DNA of 27,209 nucleotides, from NCBI GenBank assembly GCA_934277495.1, contig CAKQUI010000018.1:1-27209 (forward strand), in the 5' to 3' direction. The position numbers were made by a program, and so were the translations under genes. Of the stretch, positions 22,871 to 27,209 are shown piece by piece. This DNA is from an uncultured Clostridia bacterium. GTDB taxonomy: Bacteria > Bacillota > Clostridia > Peptostreptococcales > Anaerovoracaceae. The notes below the pieces were generated by a model. The model did no database searches, was not told the origin of the DNA, and saw nothing but the letters and a program-made list of their open reading frames with translations. Within the stretch, counting starts at the first letter, position 1, and each line of letters opens with the position of its first letter.

Positions 22871-23980
22871 ATGGATTTAAGCAAGATCTTCCTTAAAGAC
22901 GCCTGCCCTACGAAGATGGGCGGTCAGGCTGTCATGGAGGGAATAATGATGAAAGGCGAGGACAGGACTGCCCTTGCCGTAAGGATGTCCGACGGCAGTG
23001 TCAAAGTCGAGACAGAACAGACGAAAAAACCCGGAAAATGGTCGAAGATACCTCTGGTCCGGGGCGTTGTGTCCTTTGTGGATTCACTGGTGACAGGCAC
23101 CAGGATACTGATGAAATCAGCCGAAGCGCTGGAAGACGATGACAGCGGAGAGGAATACGAAGAATCAAAGTTTGAAAAATGGCTGACCGAAAAATTCGGC
23201 AGCAAATTCGTCTGGAACATGATGATATATATTTCCGTGATATTCGCCATAGCTTTTTCTGTGGGAGTATTCATAGTGCTGCCGACAGGGGTGGTGAGCC
23301 TGATGAAGCACTTTACACACAGTGTATTCTGGCTGAACTTTACAGAGGGCGTGTTCAGGATACTGCTGTTTGTGGGATATGTCTGGGCGATATCTTTCAT
23401 GGGTGAGATAAAGCGGGTGTTCCAGTACCACGGTGCGGAGCACAAGACCATACACTGTTTCGAAAACGGACTGAAACTGATCCCGGAGAACTGCCAGCAG
23501 TTCCCGACGCTGCATCCAAGGTGCGGCACCAGCTTCCTGATGTTCGTTTTCATAATAGCGTTCCTGCTGCACTTCCTGCTGGGGTGGCCCGGCATGGTGT
23601 TCAGGATAGTTTCCAGACTGCTGCTGCTGCCTGTCATAGCGGGGATATCCTATGAACTGCTGAAATGGGCCGGACGCAGCGACAATATCGTGGTCAAGAT
23701 ACTGAGTCTGCCGGGACTTTACCTGCAGAAAGTGACTACGAAGGAGCCTGATGACAGTCAGCTGGAGGTGGCGATACTTGCCATCAAAGCCGTTCAGGCG
23801 GAGGGCGTCCTTGTGAACGAAACTTTCACTGAAGATGAAGTCGCCAGGATAATATACGGTGATACGGCTATCGAAAACGCCAGTGGATCCGCAGGCATCG
23901 GACCTGCAGAGGCCGGCAGCACAGATGAGGACGAGACCGGACATTCGGTGGGGCTTTTGAGAAAACGCAGGTTCATATAA
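22871..23980 (+). CDS. DUF1385 family membrane protein (YqhQ-like)
   Basis: This 369-aa protein matches the DUF1385/YqhQ family of predicted metal-dependent membrane enzymes of unknown function. Signature blocks are GGQAVMEGIMMKG (17-29), YHGAEHKTIHCFE (186-198) and HPRCGTSF (215-222). The His/Glu/Cys residues in these blocks are probable metal ligands. About four membrane segments lie at 113-140, 155-178, 221-241 and 245-265. It starts 19 bases after rho and precedes prmC, an arrangement common in Clostridia. The last 50 residues are acidic and low in complexity. Function is not established. Confidence 0.9.
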   Translation: MDLSKIFLKDACPTKMGGQAVMEGIMMKGEDRTALAVRMSDGSVKVETEQTKKPGKWSKIPLVRGVVSFVDSLVTGTRILMKSAEALEDDDSGEEYEESKFEKWLTEKFGSKFVWNMMIYISVIFAIAFSVGVFIVLPTGVVSLMKHFTHSVFWLNFTEGVFRILLFVGYVWAISFMGEIKRVFQYHGAEHKTIHCFENGLKLIPENCQQFPTLHPRCGTSFLMFVFIIAFLLHFLLGWPGMVFRIVSRLLLLPVIAGISYELLKWAGRSDNIVVKILSLPGLYLQKVTTKEPDDSQLEVAILAIKAVQAEGVLVNETFTEDEVARIIYGDTAIENASGSAGIGPAEAGSTDEDETGHSVGLLRKRRFI

Positions 23981-24031
23981 AGTACAATATATCTGATACA
24001 AGATAACATAACAGCTTGGAGAGGATTTGAA

Positions 24032-24925
24032 ATGAAAACAAGGATACTTGTAAAGGAAGGAGAATACAAACTGGCGAAGGCATTCTGCATGGATGCCAAA
24101 ATAGACGCTGAGGAGCTTTACTGTTTCCTGACCGGGATAGACAAGGTGCACCTTTTCCTCAAGGCCAACGAGGAAGTCGATCCGGAGACGGAGAAAAAGT
24201 ACATGGAGCTTATAGAAAGGCGTGCGCAGCGGATACCTTTGCAGCATATAACAGGTGTGCAGGAGTTCATGGGACACACTTTCAAGGTAAGTCCGGATGT
24301 GCTGATCCCAAGGCAGGACACTGAGACGCTGGTTCTTGAAGCCGGCAGGATAATACAGCAGAACCCGCAGAAAAAGGCGAGTCTCTGGGAGAAGATAAAA
24401 GGCAGAGGCGACTGGGAAGTCCTTGATCTGTGCTGCGGCAGCGGAGCGGTGGGTATTTCCCTGGCAAAGATGTATTCGAATATAAAGGTGACGGCCACGG
24501 ATATAAGTGAAGCGGCACTGAAGATCGCAGAAGAGAATGCAGAAAATCTTCGCACAAAAGTGAAATTCCTCCAGGGGGACATGTTCGCACCGCTGGGCGG
24601 AAAGAAATTCGATATGATAGTCAGCAATCCGCCGTACATCAGAACGAATATGATATCCATACTGCAGGATGAAGTGAAGAAACATGAGCCGCTTGCAGCT
24701 CTTGACGGCGGCAGGGACGGACTTGATTTCTACAGGACCATTGTGGAAAAGGCGGCAGATCATCTGACGCCTGGGGGTTATCTTCTCATGGAGATAGGCC
24801 ATGATCAGGGTGAGGATCTCAGAAAAATGTTGAAAGATTCTCAAAAATATACGCCTGCTGAGGTAATTAAGGATTTACCCGGACGTGATCGTGTGGTAAA
24901 ATGTAAACAGAAGAACAAAAATTAA
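24032..24925 (+). CDS. prmC: Peptide chain release factor N5-glutamine methyltransferase PrmC
   Basis: PrmC (HemK) methylates the Gln of the GGQ motif in release factors RF1/RF2. The 297-aa protein has the N-terminal helical domain with QRIPLQHITGVQEFMG and LIPRQDTE (91-98). The SAM-binding loop LDLCCGSGAVGISLA is at 131-145, and the catalytic NPPY at 199-202. GGAGAGG precedes the ATG. In many Firmicutes prfA lies next to prmC; it is absent here, so RF1 must be encoded elsewhere. Transcription probably reads from rho to the terminator near 25.1 kb. Confidence 0.95.
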   Translation: MKTRILVKEGEYKLAKAFCMDAKIDAEELYCFLTGIDKVHLFLKANEEVDPETEKKYMELIERRAQRIPLQHITGVQEFMGHTFKVSPDVLIPRQDTETLVLEAGRIIQQNPQKKASLWEKIKGRGDWEVLDLCCGSGAVGISLAKMYSNIKVTATDISEAALKIAEENAENLRTKVKFLQGDMFAPLGGKKFDMIVSNPPYIRTNMISILQDEVKKHEPLAALDGGRDGLDFYRTIVEKAADHLTPGGYLLMEIGHDQGEDLRKMLKDSQKYTPAEVIKDLPGRDRVVKCKQKNKN

Positions 24926-25105
24926 AAAAATTCGTACTGACTCCAAGGGTATGACCGAGGAGAAAGGCGATAACCAGACAACAGAGAAACCACACATGTC
25001 AGGACAGCGGTAAAGCAGCCGGGAGCCCATCGCATCAGGTGATGATCTCCGGACAGGATTATCAAAGTCATAAAACAGCATAAGACATACGAGAGAAAAA
25101 ATATA
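24926..25105 (+). other. Unassigned region after prmC
   Basis: No recognisable gene is present. A 20-codon frame from ATG 24950 (MTEEKGDNQTTEKPHMSGQR) has only a weak AAGGG upstream. A hairpin can form from CCGGGAG (25019-25025) with CTCCGG (25047-25052) and an inner CATC-AGGT-GATG. It may be a 3' untranslated region of prmC or a small RNA. Confidence 0.35.
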
Positions 25106-25141
25106 AACTCTGCCGGTTATTGCCGGTGGAGTTGTTTTTTT
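25106..25141 (+). terminator. Rho-independent terminator of the rho-yqhQ-prmC transcript
   Basis: AACTCTGCCGG (25106-25116) pairs with CCGGTGGAGTT (25123-25133) with two G-T pairs over TTATTG, then G and seven T residues. Confidence 0.93.
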
Positions 25142-25537
25142 GGGGATATATTCCAGTGAGGCTGTGCGATCCAGGAGAGTCTGCTGCATTCGAGCTTGCC
25201 AGATCTGCCAGACAGATCACCTGCAGCCATTCAGGCTGCTACGCAGTGTTTCAGAATATGGAATGCGGATTTTCCATAGCTTCAGCCGGAACGGAAAAAT
25301 AGATAGCAATGGTGTTAAGCCACTAACGCTTACGCTCCAACAGGCTATGCCCTGCTTGCTGTCCGTTCTGTCAAGCGGATCGCCGTTGGCTCTCCGGACA
25401 GAAAGGCAACGTTCGCTGGCGCTCACTCCTACGCCTTCGGCTACGCTGTCCGTTCTGTCAAGCGGATCGCCGTTAGCTCTCCGGACAGAAAGGCAACGTT
25501 CGCTGGCGCTCACTCCTATAGTTCATCGCTTGAATCA
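25142..25537. repeat. Intergenic repeat locus 3 with an 87-bp tandem duplication
   Basis: A hairpin A copy (TTTTCC/GGAAAA around GCTTCAGC) is at about 25270-25298. Two tandem units start at 25358 and 25445 (period 87). The second matches the first over 74 bases with one difference (G25388 against A25475). Each unit carries hairpin B: TTCTGTC/GACAGAA, CGGA/TCCG, GCC-GTT-GGC at 25366-25403 and 25453-25490, or GCC-GTT-AGC in the second unit. Each continues into GGCAACGTTCGCTGGCGC. Open frames through this repeat are not considered genes. Confidence 0.85.
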
Positions 25538-25680
25538 GAAAGGGACGAAATAGCCATGAATTCCGTCAAAAACGTCCCATTCGGGAGTGGAAACGCCGGC
25601 GAGAGCAGAGAATCCCGGCTGACATGGAGAAGAAAGGGACGAAACAGCCATAAATCTCAACAAAAACGTCCCATCCGGAC
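25538..25680 (+). repeat. Tandem pair of GGGACG...CGTCCC hairpins upstream of hydE
   Basis: Two similar elements lie 94 bp apart. GGGACG at 25542-25547 pairs with CGTCCC at 25573-25578, and GGGACG at 25636-25641 pairs with CGTCCC at 25667-25672. Loop blocks AGCCAT and AAAAA just before the right arm, and a CAT-CGG tail, are conserved; the middle of the loop varies. The second copy ends about 30 bases before the hydE ATG. I do not recognise a known riboswitch. Confidence 0.7.
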
Positions 25681-25702
25681 TTAACGAAAGGAAACCCAGA
25701 GC

Positions 25703-27040
25703 ATGATAAAGGATTTGAACAGTTACATATCAGACCCGGACAGTCTCGACAGACGAAAGATCGCAGAGCTTCTGGCTCTGGACAATTTTTCGCCGGTATA
25801 CCGGGAGGCTGACAGAGTCCGCAGGGAGACTGTCGGAGACACGGTCCACATCAGGGCGATTATAGAGTTTTCCAATATATGCAGCAGGCAGTGCATCTAC
25901 TGCGGGCTGAACTGCAGGAACAGCGAGCTGGAAAGGTTCCGCATGAGCAAAGATGAAATCGTGAGATCGGCGAAGGCGGCTGTCGATGCGGGATACAGGA
26001 CCATCGTGCTGCAGTCGGGAGAAGACGGGACATATCCTGTGGAACGTCTCGGCGAGATAGTGGAGGCAGTGAAGTCCATCGGCGATGACCCTCCGGCAGT
26101 GACGCTGAGCTGCGGTGAGATGAGCCATGAGGATTATGAGTATCTCAGGAAAAAGGGTGCAGACAGATATCTGCTGAAGCATGAGACTGCGGATCCGGAG
26201 CTTTACGGGAAACTGCATCCCTGCGGGACGCTGGAGGATCGTGTAAAATGTCTCAGAGATCTCAAAGCGCTGGGGTATGAGACTGGCAGCGGTTTTATGA
26301 TCGGACTTCCGGGTCAGACGCTGGAAACTGTAGCTGACGACCTGCTGCTGCTGAAGGATATCGGCTGCCATATGGCAGGTATCGGCCCTTTCATCGCCAA
26401 TCCAAGGACGCCGCTGACGGGAGCGAAGAACGGTGACCCGGAGCTGACACGGAGGGCTGTGGCGATAGCAAGGCTTCTGCTGCCCCATGCGAATCTGCCG
26501 GTGACAACATCCCTTTCGGTGCTGACGGCATCGGGGAAAAATCCGAAAGAACATCCACCGGAGAACAGTACAGGAGCAGCAGGGATCACAGCTTCCCCGG
26601 GAACAGCAAAAATGGCGGTACTTTATGGATCGGACGATGCAGCGGGATCTGCAGGAGAGTCAGAGTCTACAGGGATCACAGGATCATGCAGGCAGAGCAG
26701 CACCGTATACTGCAATGACCCTGGATCATCAGGGAGCAGTGCGATCACCAAAGAAACATACCGCAGCATATCACGAGAATGCGGTGGCAACGGTGATCCG
26801 CCGGACTGCATCGCCGGATCCGGCACAGAAAGATCTCATACCGCACCGGATGCCGAGCTTCCAGGAGAAGCAGAAAATCCGTTTTCATTCGGCGCCAATG
26901 TCATCATGAAAAAGGTGACGCCGGATGAGTACAAGCGGTCATACGAGATCTATCCGGCCCAGTTCAAGCCGACGGACATCGAAGGCGACAGGCGGGAGCT
27001 GGAAGAGACACTGAGAGCACTGGGACGTGTGCCATTGTAG
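25703..27040 (+). CDS. hydE: [FeFe]-hydrogenase maturation radical SAM protein HydE, with internal insertion
   Basis: This is a radical SAM enzyme of the HydE family, used to assemble the H-cluster of [FeFe] hydrogenases. The cluster-binding C-x3-C-x2-C is Cys60, Cys64, Cys67 (FSNICSRQCIYCGLN). HydE-typical blocks follow: RTIVLQSGED (99-108), RYLLKHETADPELY (155-168), MIGLPGQT (199-206), GIGPFIANPRTPL (226-238) and, near the end, GANVIMKKVTP (397-407). Between NLPVTTSLSVL and FGANV there are about 118 extra residues (277-394), Gly/Ser/Thr-rich with four cysteines (329, 337, 360, 369). This makes 445 residues where about 350 is usual. No C-terminal second-cluster cysteines are present. AAAGGAAA precedes the ATG. 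BioB and PylB relatives are less likely given hydG downstream. Confidence 0.9.
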   Translation: MIKDLNSYISDPDSLDRRKIAELLALDNFSPVYREADRVRRETVGDTVHIRAIIEFSNICSRQCIYCGLNCRNSELERFRMSKDEIVRSAKAAVDAGYRTIVLQSGEDGTYPVERLGEIVEAVKSIGDDPPAVTLSCGEMSHEDYEYLRKKGADRYLLKHETADPELYGKLHPCGTLEDRVKCLRDLKALGYETGSGFMIGLPGQTLETVADDLLLLKDIGCHMAGIGPFIANPRTPLTGAKNGDPELTRRAVAIARLLLPHANLPVTTSLSVLTASGKNPKEHPPENSTGAAGITASPGTAKMAVLYGSDDAAGSAGESESTGITGSCRQSSTVYCNDPGSSGSSAITKETYRSISRECGGNGDPPDCIAGSGTERSHTAPDAELPGEAENPFSFGANVIMKKVTPDEYKRSYEIYPAQFKPTDIEGDRRELEETLRALGRVPL

Positions 27041-27061
27041 CCAGATAACCAACAAAGAAAA

Positions 27062-27082
27062 AAGATCTCGCACCGAGATTTT
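27062..27082. repeat. Hairpin between hydE and hydG
   Basis: AAGATCTCG (27062-27070) pairs with CGAGATTTT (27074-27082) with one G-T pair and a CAC loop. On the minus strand it is followed by a T-run (complement of the A-run at 27057-27063), so it could terminate antisense transcription. On the plus strand it may act as a processing or attenuation hairpin. Confidence 0.45.
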
Positions 27083-27148
27083 ACATAAAAGAGAAACAAC
27101 TTCAATTTTGCAGAAAACCATATATGTTATTCATCACAGGAGGAGAAA

Positions 27149-27209
27149 ATGACTGTTTACAACAGCAAATCGAAAAAAGCAGAGGAGTTCATCTGCCATG
27201 AGGAAATTT
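27149..27209 (+). CDS. hydG: Start of HydG, [FeFe]-hydrogenase maturation radical SAM protein (partial)
   Basis: Only the first 20 codons are in the window (MTVYNSKSKKAEEFICHEEI). The KAEEFI-HEEI pattern matches the N-terminus of HydG, the tyrosine-cleaving radical SAM enzyme that supplies CO and cyanide ligands for the H-cluster. AGGAGG stands just before the ATG. Its position after hydE supports the assignment. The gene continues past the window edge. Confidence 0.72.
   Translation, partial: MTVYNSKSKKAEEFICHEEI

Noticed and set aside
23165..24844. A 559-codon open frame on the minus strand opposite the DUF1385 and prmC genes
   Set aside because: Both + strand genes have intact family motifs and ribosome sites. 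The antisense frame has no recognisable domain, crosses two genes, and its composition (many Arg, His, Tyr) is what reverse-strand frames of this codon usage give.
25358..25518. Possible CRISPR array
   Set aside because: There are only two units, they are contiguous without unique spacers, and no cas genes are nearby.
25140..25553. Open frames with internally repeated peptides inside repeat locus 3
   Set aside because: The peptide repeat only reflects the 87-bp tandem DNA duplication. Frames are open on both strands, no ribosome site precedes them, and base changes follow hairpin pairing rather than codon positions.

Overview
The window is a stretch of a low-to-mid GC Firmicute chromosome, most likely an anaerobic member of the Clostridia. 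This rests on gene content and order, not on a database match. It opens with the classic origin-proximal cluster rnpA-yidD-yidC-jag-mnmE-mnmG-rsmG-noc-parA-parB, all on the + strand; dnaA/rpmH and oriC would be expected just upstream. Later come a 3-hydroxybutyryl-CoA dehydrogenase gene (butyrate-type fermentation) and hydE plus the start of hydG ([FeFe]-hydrogenase maturation), which point to a strict anaerobe.

Region 1 (1-9497): RNase P protein, membrane-insertion factors, the tRNA U34 modification pair mnmE/mnmG, the 16S rRNA methylase rsmG, then a Noc-type ParB paralogue, parA and parB. Three identical variant parS sites (TGTTCCACATGGAACA) lie around parA/parB, one of them in the loop of a 25-bp inverted repeat. 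Region 2 (9498-14580): a SprT-like metalloprotein, a PgeF/YfiH-family enzyme, a DUF5684-type membrane protein, a GntR/FCD regulator, a PlsC-type acyltransferase (minus strand) and a PAP2 phosphatase.

Region 3 (14581-17220): an accessory-looking signalling locus made of an XRE regulator, an ECF-like sigma factor, a single-pass anti-sigma-like protein and, convergently, a small exported protein. The two convergent genes share overlapping stop codons. Their facing 3' halves form one AT-rich block (about 25-32% GC in sampled lines), while their membrane and signal-peptide halves have normal composition. This looks like joint replacement of a sensor domain and an exported domain and is the most interesting protein-coding signal here.

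Region 4 (17221-25141): hbd, an EamA transporter, a PaaI-like thioesterase, then rho-yqhQ(DUF1385)-prmC. Region 5 (25142-27209): a repeat-rich gap, hydE carrying an unusual internal low-complexity insertion of about 118 residues with four cysteines, and the 5' end of hydG.

The best non-coding observation is a dispersed intergenic hairpin family (about 12.95, 20.76, 20.84, 25.37 and 25.45 kb). Its copies differ in sequence, but most stem differences are compensated by changes in the pairing strand, so the structure appears to be maintained. Each locus lies just downstream of a + strand terminator. A second tandem hairpin pair (GGGACG...CGTCCC) lies immediately upstream of hydE.
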